Shown here: in pieces, positions 14,895-22,709 of the stretch
Layout of the letters: the number at the start of each line of letters is the position of its first letter
Numbering within the stretch: position 1 is the stretch's first letter
Assembly (NCBI GenBank): GCA_050633325.1
Contig: JBOEGH010000014.1
Coordinates: forward strand, 1 to 24,104
Origin: UBA1672 sp050633325
GTDB taxonomy: Bacteria; Pseudomonadota; Alphaproteobacteria; Micavibrionales; Micavibrionaceae
Length of the DNA stretch: 24,104 nucleotides
Reading direction: 5' to 3'
Translations under genes and position numbers: made by a program
Notes under the pieces: generated by a model
The model's database searches: none
The model's input: only the letters and a program-made list of their open reading frames with translations
Told to the model about the DNA's origin: nothing

Positions 14895-14913
14895 AACGTC
14901 CGCTTATGGCACG
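14895..14913 (+). repeat. Dispersed repeat, copy 5
   Basis: AACGTCCGCTTATGGCACG shares its first 16 bases with the copy at 13728. It falls between the two-helix membrane protein and the LuxR-type regulator, again at a module border. Confidence 0.55.
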
Positions 14914-15020
14914 TTAGTGCGTAGCAATGGCTTCCCAATTAGCAAACTACGTTCTGCTGTAAATCTTGGTAATATGATAATTTCCGTAGTATAAAGTCAA
15001 CCTTAGAGGCTTTCGCTCAT

Positions 15021-16142
15021 ATGGAACGTGAAACCTACAACAGTCTTGTTGAGACTATATATGATGCTGCGCTTAACCCTGATTTATGGAATAGCGCAGT
15101 ATCTGGTATAAGAGCGGCCTTCAATTCTGAGGCGGCAGGCTTCTTTGTCGAGACAAAAGATAATCATCTTACAGAAAATCATATTTTGGGTATTGATCCT
15201 GATGTAATGGATGTCTATGGCGCACATTATGCTGAAATTAATCCGTGGTTTACTGTCCCTGGATTAATGAAGCCGGGTCGGGTTCTCACTGATCACTCTC
15301 TTGAAGCTCTTTATAAAGACAGAAAAGCCTTTTCAAGTACCGACTTTTATCAGGGGTGGTGTAAGCAGTTAGATTTCAGGCATCTCATGGGCGGTAATCT
15401 AACGGACATGAATGGCAACATGCTCAACTTTAGTTTCTTTCGCTCTCATCATTCGGGACATTACAGCGATGCAGAGGTGGTGGAATATAGTAGTTTATGC
15501 CGTCATCTTATGAGGGCTGTAGAGGTAAATACTCGACTCGATAACTCAGACCTTCAAGCCGCCTCAACCGAAATCATTCTTGATATTTTGAAGATCGCAA
15601 TCGTTGGCCTTGGTGTGTCAGGACGCATGGAGTATATGAATGACTATGCGAGAAACCTTATTTATTCAAAAAATGGATTATTTGATCATAGATCTAGATT
15701 AAAGGTCGTTTCAGAGGGCTGTAACAAAGCCTTACTTAATGGAATTGATAATGCTTATGCGCATGAAAAGTCATCGACCATAACCATTAACAGAGGGCGA
15801 AATTCTCCTCTCACAATTACGATACTACCCACAAATGGTAAGCGGGGGTTCTTAGGCATGACATCCCGCTATGTAACGCTTCTTATTACTGACCCAGACG
15901 ATAGGGATATTGGTAATACTCAATATCTGGAAAGTAAGTGGCACCTTGCACCAATGGAAGCTAAATTCGCCTGTAATCTATTAAAGGGCTCGTCCGTAAA
16001 TCAAACTGCCGAGCTTTTGGAGATGACCAAGGAAACTGCACGTTGGTATTCTAAACAGGTTATGCGCAAGCTTGATGTAAATAGCCAGTCAGAGCTAATC
16101 ATCAAACTCATGCGTGATATATCATTTATTGATCAGCCATAA
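15021..16142 (+). CDS. LuxR-type helix-turn-helix transcription regulator
   Basis: The C-terminal 65 or so of its 373 residues form a LuxR-family helix-turn-helix (about 308-372): HLAPMEAKFACNLLKGSSVN, AELLEMTKETARWYSKQVMR, KLDVNSQSELI. The N-terminal 300 residues look like PAS/GAF-like sensory sequence (MERETYNSLVETIYDAALNP, a start common in this regulator group). I see no phosphorylation receiver and no acyl-homoserine lactone signature. AGAGG lies upstream of the ATG. It abuts the next, convergent gene directly. It could regulate its neighbours, but no binding site is evident. Confidence 0.82.
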   Translation: MERETYNSLVETIYDAALNPDLWNSAVSGIRAAFNSEAAGFFVETKDNHLTENHILGIDPDVMDVYGAHYAEINPWFTVPGLMKPGRVLTDHSLEALYKDRKAFSSTDFYQGWCKQLDFRHLMGGNLTDMNGNMLNFSFFRSHHSGHYSDAEVVEYSSLCRHLMRAVEVNTRLDNSDLQAASTEIILDILKIAIVGLGVSGRMEYMNDYARNLIYSKNGLFDHRSRLKVVSEGCNKALLNGIDNAYAHEKSSTITINRGRNSPLTITILPTNGKRGFLGMTSRYVTLLITDPDDRDIGNTQYLESKWHLAPMEAKFACNLLKGSSVNQTAELLEMTKETARWYSKQVMRKLDVNSQSELIIKLMRDISFIDQP

Positions 16143-16163
16143 TCAAGGGCTAAAAACCCTTGA
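16143..16163. terminator. Hairpin over the junction of convergent genes
   Basis: TCAAGGG (16143-16149) and CCCTTGA (16157-16163) form a 7-bp stem around CTAAAAA. The stem covers the stop codon of the minus-strand small gene and begins 1 nt after the regulator's stop. No T run follows, so its strength as terminator is doubtful. Confidence 0.35.
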
Positions 16164-16322
16164 GCCAATCTCGCGCTGAATATTTTCAATAGAAGCTAAA
16201 GAGTTCCTGCGTTGATGAGAGTAGGGATTACTTCTGGCAAGTTCATTAAACGCCGTTCTTAATATTGCGTGAAGTTCTTTCTCATTTTTTGCTGCTAATT
16301 CAAATCTTGTAACCAATCTCAT
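16143..16322 (-). CDS. Small ICE/plasmid-associated protein
   Basis: ATG 16322 is chosen because CAGGAGGT lies right before it; the frame is open further to 16385, but that part has no start site of its own. The 59-residue product (MRLVTRFELAAKNEKELHAI, then an Ala/Arg helix and SLASIENIQREI) is helical and basic. Similar small proteins are found near antirestriction genes on plasmids and integrative conjugative elements; this is recalled and has not been checked. It is convergent with the LuxR-type gene and divergent from ardA. Its mRNA leader carries the hairpin at 16342-16362. Confidence 0.65.
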   Translation of the reverse strand: MRLVTRFELAAKNEKELHAILRTAFNELARSNPYSHQRRNSLASIENIQREIGSRVFSP

Positions 16323-16341
16323 TGTTACCTCCTGTTTTTGG

Positions 16342-16362
16342 AGGCCGTGAGCACCACGGCCT
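16342..16362 (-). promoter_or_regulatory. Leader hairpin of the small gene
   Basis: AGGCCGTG (16342-16349) and CACGGCCT (16355-16362) make a perfect 8-bp stem with a 5-nt loop. On the minus strand it sits about 20 nt before the start codon of the 59-residue gene, next to its strong ribosome site. Confidence 0.45.
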
Positions 16363-16809
16363 TTGTGTAGCCGCGCTTGGCGCAAAGAGGTTGGTCTGCA
16401 CCTCTGGTCGTAATGAAATGAAGAAGGTGTTTGCTTGCAGAGTTAAATCTGCTCTTTGTGTTAGTGGTCGTTCATAAAGGCTTGTTGTGTCTTAGACCTT
16501 CTAATCAGGAAGCGATTGATTGGTGATGATTTCTCGTGGCAGATAAAAATCACCACGCCCGCTTTATAATTCAGGAAGTATCCGTTTCACTTGGCCAAGA
16601 ATAAATAAGGCAGGAACACGTAAATAGTGTTCGCTTTGTTTTTTTGAGTTTCCCCTTTTGGGAAGACTTCACCATATCATCCGTTTTGCCTCCATCAAGA
16701 CATCCCCCAATCTTCCGCCGCTAACGCTCTTGTGCAGATAGGGAGGTTCCCCCTGTCTGGATTCCATCAAAACGCACGATCTACCGCTCTCTTCGCTCGC
16801 TCTTTGTCT
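16363..16809. other. Non-coding stretch upstream of ardA
   Basis: I see no gene here: frames on both strands lack ribosome sites and recognisable proteins. The stretch separates the divergent small gene and ardA, so promoters for both must lie in it. Several C/T-rich runs and short G/C hairpins occur, such as CCCCTTTTGGG near 16653. Confidence 0.5.
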
Positions 16810-16832
16810 GGGGTTTTCAACCCCAAAAGGGG
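16810..16832 (+). promoter_or_regulatory. Two mutually exclusive hairpins before ardA
   Basis: GGGGTT (16810-16815) pairs with AACCCC (16819-16824). The same CCCC (16821-16824) can instead pair with GGGG (16829-16832). The second GGGG is part of AGGGG, the likely ribosome binding site of ardA. One fold would hide the site and the other would free it. Confidence 0.4.
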
Positions 16833-16850
16833 TGTGTTTTNNGAATTTAT

Positions 16851-17339
16851 GTGGCATGTTTGGCAGCTTATAACAGCGGGTGTTTACACGGTGTTTGGAT
16901 TGATGCGACTGGAGAGGTTGACGACATTCAAGAACAAATAAGACAGATGCTGAAATCCAGCCCTGTAGAAGATGCAGAGGAATACGCAATACACGACTTC
17001 GAAGGTTATGGCAGTTACAGGTTGTCAGAATATGAGGGAATACAGGGGGCGCAAGAAATAGCATGTTTTATCGAAGAGCATGGAGAAGTAGCCGCCGAGT
17101 TGGTGAATTATTTTTCAACTGTGGAAGAGGCTCAAAAAGCTATGGGTGAAGATTACCAAGGCGAGCATTCAAGTCTGTCAGATTACGCGCAAGAACTAAC
17201 AGAAGAAACCAGCGAAGTACCCAGCCATTTAGAATTTTACATCGATTACGAAAAGATGGGTCGCGATATGGAAATGAACGGCGATATTTTCACAATCGAA
17301 ACAGCGCATGATCAAGTGCACGTATTTTGGAACCGCTAA
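16851..17339 (+). CDS. ardA: Antirestriction protein ArdA
   Basis: The protein has 162 residues from GTG 16851, and the true start is a few codons upstream: the codons before it read I-Y (ATT TAT), matching the usual ArdA opening IYVACLAAYNSG, and an NN pair at 16841-16842 hides the ATG. HGVWIDA and the very acidic body (EYAIHDFEGYG, HVFWNR at the end) mark ArdA. ArdA is a DNA mimic that blocks type I restriction enzymes when a conjugative element enters a cell. It is followed by another small gene of the same module. Its presence beside defence genes suggests plasmid or ICE ancestry. Confidence 0.88.
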   Translation: MACLAAYNSGCLHGVWIDATGEVDDIQEQIRQMLKSSPVEDAEEYAIHDFEGYGSYRLSEYEGIQGAQEIACFIEEHGEVAAELVNYFSTVEEAQKAMGEDYQGEHSSLSDYAQELTEETSEVPSHLEFYIDYEKMGRDMEMNGDIFTIETAHDQVHVFWNR

Positions 17340-17373
17340 GGCGGCTTCCTCTCAATGGGAAAGGGATTTTACA

Positions 17374-17715
17374 ATGAGACAATTAACTGAAAGTGATAAG
17401 CAGCAATCTTTGAGACGTGCTCTAACTTGCACGCAGGGTGCAGAAGCTCGTTGGCTTGATAGGGCTAACACAGGCCTAAATGATGCCGATATGGCCAAGG
17501 ATGTGCGCTATGAACTTGGTATTTGTGGCGGCTCAGGATGTCGTGACAATATAGATATTCATTATGAGGGCGCAGGCTTTAAGGTTTGGGCAGCGTGGGA
17601 ATGTTTTATCCCATGCCAGACAGAGCCGATATTTCAGGGGCAGGCGACAATTAGCGCCGCACGACTTTTGTTTGGTGTTAAAAACCCCAATGATGTGCAG
17701 CTCGACCTTTTTTGA
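17374..17715 (+). CDS. Hypothetical protein downstream of ardA
   Basis: ATG 17374 follows AAAGGGA and is preferred to the in-frame ATG at 17308, which lies inside ardA. The 113-residue product has a helical start (LRRALTCTQGAEARWLDRAN), several Cys (CGGSGCRDN, WECFIPCQ) and a beta-rich middle, ending QLDLF. It lies 34 nt after ardA, probably in the same transcript. I have no family name for it. Genes of this kind occur in the leading regions of conjugative elements, which is an inference from context. Confidence 0.65.
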   Translation: MRQLTESDKQQSLRRALTCTQGAEARWLDRANTGLNDADMAKDVRYELGICGGSGCRDNIDIHYEGAGFKVWAAWECFIPCQTEPIFQGQATISAARLLFGVKNPNDVQLDLF

Positions 17716-17733
17716 TTGAGCGATAAAATTTCG

Positions 17734-17756
17734 CCGCCAAGCAACGGGCTTGGCGG
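17734..17756. terminator. Hairpin terminator between convergent genes
   Basis: CCGCCAAG (17734-17741) and CTTGGCGG (17749-17756) form an 8-bp stem with a 7-nt loop. It lies 19 nt after the ardA-module gene. On the minus strand the stem is followed by AAATTTTAT, so it may also serve the leftward gene ending at 17818. Confidence 0.55.
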
Positions 17757-17817
17757 TAGTTATTCAATAATGATGATGGCGGATACAGTTAGTACAGAAA
17801 CACGCCATGCTATTGTT

Positions 17818-19380
17818 TTATTTTTTAAGTTTGGTTTTTGCTTCTCGATACTCCATCTCGACTTTTTTTCTGGCTTCAGCATATTCCAGCCTTGCAGCTC
17901 TTTGCTCCTCTCTGGACATGCTTTTCCTTGCTTCAGCATAGGCTAAAGCTTCTGCTTTTCGCTCTTCTCTTGATTTGGCTTGGGTTCTGTTTCGGGATGG
18001 AACTCCAAGTTTTTCTCTATATTCAATTTCAAGCGCCTTGAGCTTTTCGGCACGTTCTTTGACTAGAGCTTGTATTGCAGCAGAATATTCTTCATTTTTC
18101 TTTTGTGCTGCTTTTATAGCCCGCTCATTTTCAAGGCGCTGCTCTTCTCGTACGGTTGCTTTTTTAGCTTTTTTTTCGGCTCTGACTTTTGCTAATTCTT
18201 CTGCTCGCTTTTGTTTGGCTTTACGCTCATCTTTAATATGCTGAGGTTCTTGACCTTCCTTAATTCTATCTTCAAGCCATTTTTTTGCTCTTTGCTCGCT
18301 AATAGCGACTTGCTTTTTACGCATACGATCTTCGTCAGTCATATACTTGTTTAAGACTGTTTCTGTACAGTAATTTAGAGGCAAATGAAGCCGCCATAAT
18401 GAATCTTTCGGTGTAAGTTCTTTTCCATCAGCATCACTCAAGAAACGACTGAAATTAGCAGAATAGTAATCCCTCTCATTTCCTTCCATAACATGCCTTG
18501 TCGTATTGTCGAGGCAGCGGCAAAAGGTATATTCACTCTCTGGCTTTATATTATAATTTACAAGACAAGATTCATAAAACGTAACTTCTAAAGCGGCCTT
18601 TTCTTCAGAAATGGATTCTTGCACTGCATTTGGAATCTCTATTTTGTCGGCTTGCAAAGACGGCTGTCCATGTGCAGAACGCCACAAATTTTCCTTCATT
18701 TGATATAATGTTGCGGATTGGCATGTTACTTCCCGAAAAAACCGCCCCATAATTTGATGTCTGTTTGTTGCATTAAAGTGCCTGTTTAGACCTTTGTTTC
18801 CCTTTTCAAAGTAGCTTTTATGAGGCTCCTCCAAAGAAAGCTTGGACATTTTAAACCCTTGAAAAAAGTTACTTTTTATGGCGTTATCTTCCATAAGGTT
18901 ACGTGCGGGATCATTTTTATATTCTAAATATTTATCCTTAAATCTATCATCCATTTTTATGGTAATACTGACAGGTTCATCTCTGTAAGATTCCATGCCT
19001 CCAACCATATGAACTCTCTGACTTGTAGTGGTTATTGCAAAGTGATTTGATGGAATAGAATTTCCACATAGCATGCTATTAACTTCTACAAACTTTAGGT
19101 AATCATCCTTGAACTGGGACGAGCGTGAGCTTGCATTATCATCAAATTCACCTTGAAATATTAATTTCATTACATGAAACGTATCATATTTATCCCAAAA
19201 ATTGTCTGACTTATAGACAATGCCAGCCTGTCTTTTTCTAAGTTCTTTTTTAACTCTTTCTGCTGACTGCGACGCTCCATTACCCGTAAGCTCACCTGCG
19301 GCAAGGGCAAGGTATGATAATAATAAAAATGATATCGCGGTACATATCGCTATGACACTCTTTCTTAAGTTAACGCTCAT
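17818..19380 (-). CDS. Exported protein with charged coiled-coil C-terminus
   Basis: The 520 residues begin with a Sec signal peptide (NLRKSVIAICTAISFLLLSY, then ALA-A cleavage near 27-28), so it goes to the periplasm. A middle domain (about 60-330) has scattered Cys and Trp and no motif I recognise. From about 355 the sequence is almost only Lys, Glu, Arg and Ala (KAKQKRAEELAKVRAEKKAK; later EEQRAARLEYAEARKKVE), a long charged helix. No good ribosome site precedes the ATG. A structural or binding role at the envelope is possible; none is shown. Confidence 0.7.
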   Translation of the reverse strand: MSVNLRKSVIAICTAISFLLLSYLALAAGELTGNGASQSAERVKKELRKRQAGIVYKSDNFWDKYDTFHVMKLIFQGEFDDNASSRSSQFKDDYLKFVEVNSMLCGNSIPSNHFAITTTSQRVHMVGGMESYRDEPVSITIKMDDRFKDKYLEYKNDPARNLMEDNAIKSNFFQGFKMSKLSLEEPHKSYFEKGNKGLNRHFNATNRHQIMGRFFREVTCQSATLYQMKENLWRSAHGQPSLQADKIEIPNAVQESISEEKAALEVTFYESCLVNYNIKPESEYTFCRCLDNTTRHVMEGNERDYYSANFSRFLSDADGKELTPKDSLWRLHLPLNYCTETVLNKYMTDEDRMRKKQVAISEQRAKKWLEDRIKEGQEPQHIKDERKAKQKRAEELAKVRAEKKAKKATVREEQRLENERAIKAAQKKNEEYSAAIQALVKERAEKLKALEIEYREKLGVPSRNRTQAKSREERKAEALAYAEARKSMSREEQRAARLEYAEARKKVEMEYREAKTKLKK

Positions 19381-19412
19381 AATAAGTTTTTTATTGATGT
19401 TTAATAAAAGTA

Positions 19413-19436
19413 GGGGCTGCCTTGCGAGGCTGCCCC
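19413..19436 (-). terminator. Intrinsic terminator of the lipoprotein gene
   Basis: GGGGC-T-GCCT (19413-19422) pairs with AGGC-T-GCCCC (19427-19436): a 10-position stem with one T/T mismatch and a 4-nt loop. On the minus strand it is preceded by A/T-rich sequence and followed by TACTTTTATT. It lies 37 nt after the lipoprotein gene's stop, a good fit. Confidence 0.7.
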
Positions 19437-19473
19437 AATAAATAATCGATTTAATAGTCTGTATTCATTAAGG

Positions 19474-21015
19474 CTATGGAGATACATAATCCCAACGTAG
19501 ATACACTCTGGCTTTGGTCGCACGTGAGGGCGTCACAGCGGCATTATCGGCAACCTCATCCAGTAGAGAGAACACCTCACTATTGCCCATGATAATGTAG
19601 TCATCATCAGAAAGCTGATCATCATCTTCAAAACCAAGAGCTTCATGCAGCCGCACAAAGCTGGTTGATAAGGCGTAACCCTCATTATCAAAAAACCAGA
19701 CTCTGTGCTGGCTTTTATCAAGGCGAATATCTCTGCCAATATTATTGGTGAGAGTCACTCGTAAGGCTGGATAGTTCGGAGCATCAGGTGATATTGTCCA
19801 GTTCATCTGTGCATCCAACTCTTCGGCTTTCGTGACGGTAGATAAATCACGTAGAGGATTTACCACGATACGCTCAATCTCTAATGATGCGATTTTGTCA
19901 AAATCTTCGCGAGAGATAAAATTGGATCGTGCGACATAGCTTTGTGTATATCCGGGGGAGAAACATCTCTGAGATCGGTTAAGGAATAACTCTGATCCCG
20001 CAGAGTCCTCACCAAATATATTGATGTTATCTAATATGTTGCCAGCAGCATCTTTGGCATGAATATCATCAGGTGTAATGCAGTAATCATGTGCAGAGTT
20101 ATTGGTGATCTCGAAGGAATAATTTAGATCGAACCCACTAATGTTAAAACCTTCACTGCGCAGGTAAAGGCGTGCATTATCTTCTACATGGATGTCTACG
20201 CCTTCTGTGATGCTCTCATGAATTCTAACCTCGGTAATGCTTAGAGGAACGGTTTTCTTGGGTGAGTTATCTTCTGTGATCCCTAAGCAACTGCCGGATG
20301 GCACTTCGAACACATAAACATTGCCCCGCGTGGAGGTCAGGTTGGGCGTATTGGCAGCGCAATATTCATCATCGCCAGATCCTGTAGGGATGCCGTTAAT
20401 GCCATCTAGTGTCTCACGGAAATGGGCAAGGGCGATGTCTGCGGCCAAGAGCAATCTTGCCCCAGCATCACTGCCGCTTGTCATGGTGGCGAGGACGGTT
20501 TGAACAATACCGTCATCAGTAAATTCTTCTGGAGTTTGGTCAAAATTAATAACCGTATCCACCGCTAGATCGCGCATGATGGATGTAATTTGAATACCGT
20601 TATCAGGGTTCGCATCATTATCCAGTGTTTGAAGAAAGCGCAGAATGTTGACGACCTCATCATCGGTTTCATCTTCTGCGCCATTCACCAGCTCTAGCGG
20701 CGTGATGGTATCTGCGCCCAATGCTGCGCCAATGGTGATACTGCCGATGGAAAATATGACGGTGTTATCAACCTCATACTCAAATCTACCATCGGCATCT
20801 GTGAAGCCTGATAGAGCACCGGATGAATAGGACAGCCCTTCAACAGCGCTATCTAAGAATATGCCTGTTGCGCTTTGAGGAGGGTTTGTTGTTGGAGGGT
20901 CGGTTGGATCTGGAGCGCTGCTACTACTTCCACCGCTGCCGCCACAGGCGCTAAGTGCTATTGTCAGAAATGCCAAACAGGCTGCTTTATATGTTCCTTG
21001 TACCATTTGTTTCAC
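19474..21015 (-). CDS. Lipoprotein with GGSGGSSSS linker
   Basis: GTG 21015 is preferred because AGGGG lies 9 nt upstream; TTG 21021 and ATG 21006 are other in-frame choices. The signal peptide ends in the lipobox LSAC (Cys about residue 24), followed by GGSGGSSSS and a Pro/Thr linker, so it is lipid-anchored, probably to the outer membrane. The segment ATGIFLDSAVEGLSY, with FTDADGRFEYEVDN, is a beta-sandwich-like start often seen in gammaproteobacterial surface lipoproteins. The remainder (about 200-513) is beta-rich and acidic. The ligand is unknown. Confidence 0.78.
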   Translation of the reverse strand: MKQMVQGTYKAACLAFLTIALSACGGSGGSSSSAPDPTDPPTTNPPQSATGIFLDSAVEGLSYSSGALSGFTDADGRFEYEVDNTVIFSIGSITIGAALGADTITPLELVNGAEDETDDEVVNILRFLQTLDNDANPDNGIQITSIMRDLAVDTVINFDQTPEEFTDDGIVQTVLATMTSGSDAGARLLLAADIALAHFRETLDGINGIPTGSGDDEYCAANTPNLTSTRGNVYVFEVPSGSCLGITEDNSPKKTVPLSITEVRIHESITEGVDIHVEDNARLYLRSEGFNISGFDLNYSFEITNNSAHDYCITPDDIHAKDAAGNILDNINIFGEDSAGSELFLNRSQRCFSPGYTQSYVARSNFISREDFDKIASLEIERIVVNPLRDLSTVTKAEELDAQMNWTISPDAPNYPALRVTLTNNIGRDIRLDKSQHRVWFFDNEGYALSTSFVRLHEALGFEDDDQLSDDDYIIMGNSEVFSLLDEVADNAAVTPSRATKARVYLRWDYVSP

Positions 21016-21107
21016 TACCAATTTCCCCTGTGTGAAGTTATCTAAAAACCCCTGTAAAGCGAGCCTGTGAAATAGCTCAAATTATAGCGATGTTGTTTGA
21101 TCTTCAT

Positions 21108-21125
21108 ACCTCCCACATGGGAGGT
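21108..21125. terminator. Palindrome after the recombinase gene
   Basis: ACCTCCCA (21108-21115) and TGGGAGGT (21118-21125) form an 8-bp inverted repeat 8 nt beyond the recombinase stop. No T run follows on the minus strand. A terminator or a protein-binding palindrome are both possible. Confidence 0.35.
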
Positions 21126-21133
21126 GAGCCTTG

Positions 21134-21766
21134 TTAAAGCTCCATTGTTAAATACAGATCTTGGATTTCCTTAGGCTGGATACAGAGATATTCCAATGTT
21201 TGTTTTTCGCTTGCATGCCCATATGCACGCATCAAAAGTGCAACAGGGATATTGCGTTGAACTCGCTGTTGATACCCCCAGCTTTTGCGCAGGGTATGAC
21301 TGCCATAATTGCCACTTAATCCAGCAATTCGGCACCAGCTCTTAACTAGCTGGCTTACATATGACACGCTCAAAGCCCCGCCTTTTTTTGATAGAAACAA
21401 GGCGGAGTCAGGCTTTGGATTCGGGTAGACAGCTAGCCATTGTTGCAGGGATTTATGCGCCGTCTTGTTTAAAGTTGCGCGTCTATACTTGTTGTTCTTC
21501 AATTGCTTAATGTCCAAGCTATCTCCAACTCGTAGATGTTCAACATCACAAATACGCAAAGAAAGAAGTTCGCTGGCGCGATAAGCCGTATTAATTCCCA
21601 TTGTAAAAAGGCACAAGTTTCTAGGGTTATCTTGAAGCCGTTTCTTGATCGTCATGATTGTGTTGGTATCCCTTATCGGTTCTACCTTAATGGTTGAACC
21701 TTTTGTCGGGTGGTTCTGTCGCTGCATCTTTCTACGCAGTTTTTCCAGACGGTCTCTTTGGGTCAA
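21134..21766 (-). CDS. Short tyrosine recombinase
   Basis: The protein has 210 residues, about the length of FimB/FimE-type invertases and much shorter than phage integrases; it is essentially the catalytic domain alone. The catalytic residues are visible: Arg in NTAYRASELLSLR, the HxxR box SHTLRKSWG, the His of YGHASEKQTLEYL and the nucleophile Tyr in that same box. The start is TTG 21766, 6 nt after AAGGA; an in-frame TGA closes the frame upstream, so no N-terminal arm domain is encoded. Two perfect inverted repeats that look like recombination sites begin 69 bp upstream. Such enzymes invert promoter segments or integrate small elements. Which of these applies here is open. Confidence 0.85.
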   Translation of the reverse strand: MTQRDRLEKLRRKMQRQNHPTKGSTIKVEPIRDTNTIMTIKKRLQDNPRNLCLFTMGINTAYRASELLSLRICDVEHLRVGDSLDIKQLKNNKYRRATLNKTAHKSLQQWLAVYPNPKPDSALFLSKKGGALSVSYVSQLVKSWCRIAGLSGNYGSHTLRKSWGYQQRVQRNIPVALLMRAYGHASEKQTLEYLCIQPKEIQDLYLTMEL

Positions 21767-21834
21767 ATCATGTCCTTCGGATACATGTCATGAATGTTTT
21801 CTAAGGCGATGTTTATCCCACGCGAAAGCTAATC

Positions 21835-21859
21835 TCAACTTTTACCTAAAAGTTGATAA
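21835..21859 (-). repeat. Left 25-bp palindromic inverted repeat
   Basis: The first 22 bases are a palindrome: TCAACTTTTA, centre CC, TAAAAGTTGA. The whole 25 bp is the exact reverse complement of 21965-21989. Two 10-bp arms around a short centre fit the core site of a tyrosine recombinase, whose gene starts 69 bp away. Confidence 0.85.
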
Positions 21860-21964
21860 ACCCCGTATTTATGCTGCTTTACGGCTATGTTGTTAGTTGT
21901 TTATTTGAAGAAAACCCCTGTGGTATGCCTTGCATATCCCCGTATTCATTTGTGTGGATAAATG

Positions 21965-21989
21965 TTATCAACTTTTAGGTAAAAGTTGA
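21965..21989 (+). repeat. Right 25-bp palindromic inverted repeat
   Basis: It matches 21835-21859 in inverted orientation at all 25 positions, with centre GG instead of CC. The 105 bp between the two copies (21860-21964) hold two direct repeats of CCCCGTATT (21861 and 21938). No convincing promoter was found in either orientation. Confidence 0.85.
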
Positions 21990-21992
21990 AGT

Positions 21993-22020
21993 CTTTTAGG
22001 TAAATCATTTTTCCTAAAAA
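21993..22020 (+). repeat. Two degenerate half-sites next to the right repeat
   Basis: CTTTTAGGTAAA at 21993-22004 repeats the core of the right inverted repeat (21972-21983), 21 bp on, which is two helical turns. TTTTTCCTAAAAA at 22008-22020 is a third, inverted version. They may be accessory binding sites of the recombinase. Confidence 0.5.
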
Positions 22021-22178
22021 TATAGGGGTAATTGGCCTGTAATACCTATTTTTAATTGAGTCTGTTTTGGCCTCATGCTACTGAATAGATCACATGATTA
22101 GAAAGATTGCTATGAACAATAATGAGTATCGAGAAGATTGTTATTTTATGAAATTAATCAAAAAAGAGCAGGTGTATT

Positions 22179-22709
22179 ATGCGTAGATTACTACTTGTTC
22201 TTTTATGTTTAACTTTGGCGGGCTGTTTTTTGATCAATCCGGACAGAGAATTTTTTAACTCAATAAAGAATAAAATAAAGGATGGTCATTCGGAATTCCC
22301 AATAAAATCAATTTCCTCATTCGATTGGGATATGGTGTGTTTATTGTATGATTATTATGTGGATCCCCCATTCGATTTATTAGAGAAAAATGGCATTCAT
22401 GACATTTCCTCTGAATACCACCGTAAGAGGATAAGTTTAATATCTGACAACTCAGATGTAGCGCTGTTTGTATTTTCTAATAACGGAGCAACTACTCAAG
22501 TTTTTTATTACCCTTCAGAAGAAATTAATGTCAAAGGAAACTCATATCAATTTAACTACGAGGAAAATGACCTCTGTATTTCTTCTGAAAATGCTGTTTT
22601 TAAAATTGAGAATAAGCCAATTTACGAATACCAGAATGGGAAAAAGGTAGCGCTTAAAAATATGTCGAAGAAGCATAAGTATTTAACCATGAAATCAGGG
22701 AGTGAATGA
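22179..22709 (+). CDS. Hypothetical lipoprotein
   Basis: The 176-residue product starts with a short lipoprotein signal (MRRLLLVLLCLTLAGC, lipid-modified Cys16); Phe at +2 argues against inner-membrane retention. The mature part has two Cys (in DMVCLLYDYY and ENDLCISSE) and a mixed fold; I know no family. Its stop overlaps the first possible ATG of the next gene, so the two are co-translated. That pairing makes it a candidate partner, carrier or immunity-type protein for the large product downstream, though immunity genes usually follow their toxin. Confidence 0.7.
   Translation: MRRLLLVLLCLTLAGCFLINPDREFFNSIKNKIKDGHSEFPIKSISSFDWDMVCLLYDYYVDPPFDLLEKNGIHDISSEYHRKRISLISDNSDVALFVFSNNGATTQVFYYPSEEINVKGNSYQFNYEENDLCISSENAVFKIENKPIYEYQNGKKVALKNMSKKHKYLTMKSGSE

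Noticed and set aside
16669..17064. Minus-strand frame of 131 codons over the ardA start
   Set aside because: It is antisense to ardA, crosses the NN pair and has no family resemblance.
21860..21964. Promoter within the invertible-looking segment
   Set aside because: I looked for -35/-10 pairs in both orientations and found none with acceptable spacing and match.
22112..22186. 24-codon frame overlapping the start of the lipoprotein gene
   Set aside because: It has no good ribosome site and its sequence looks random.
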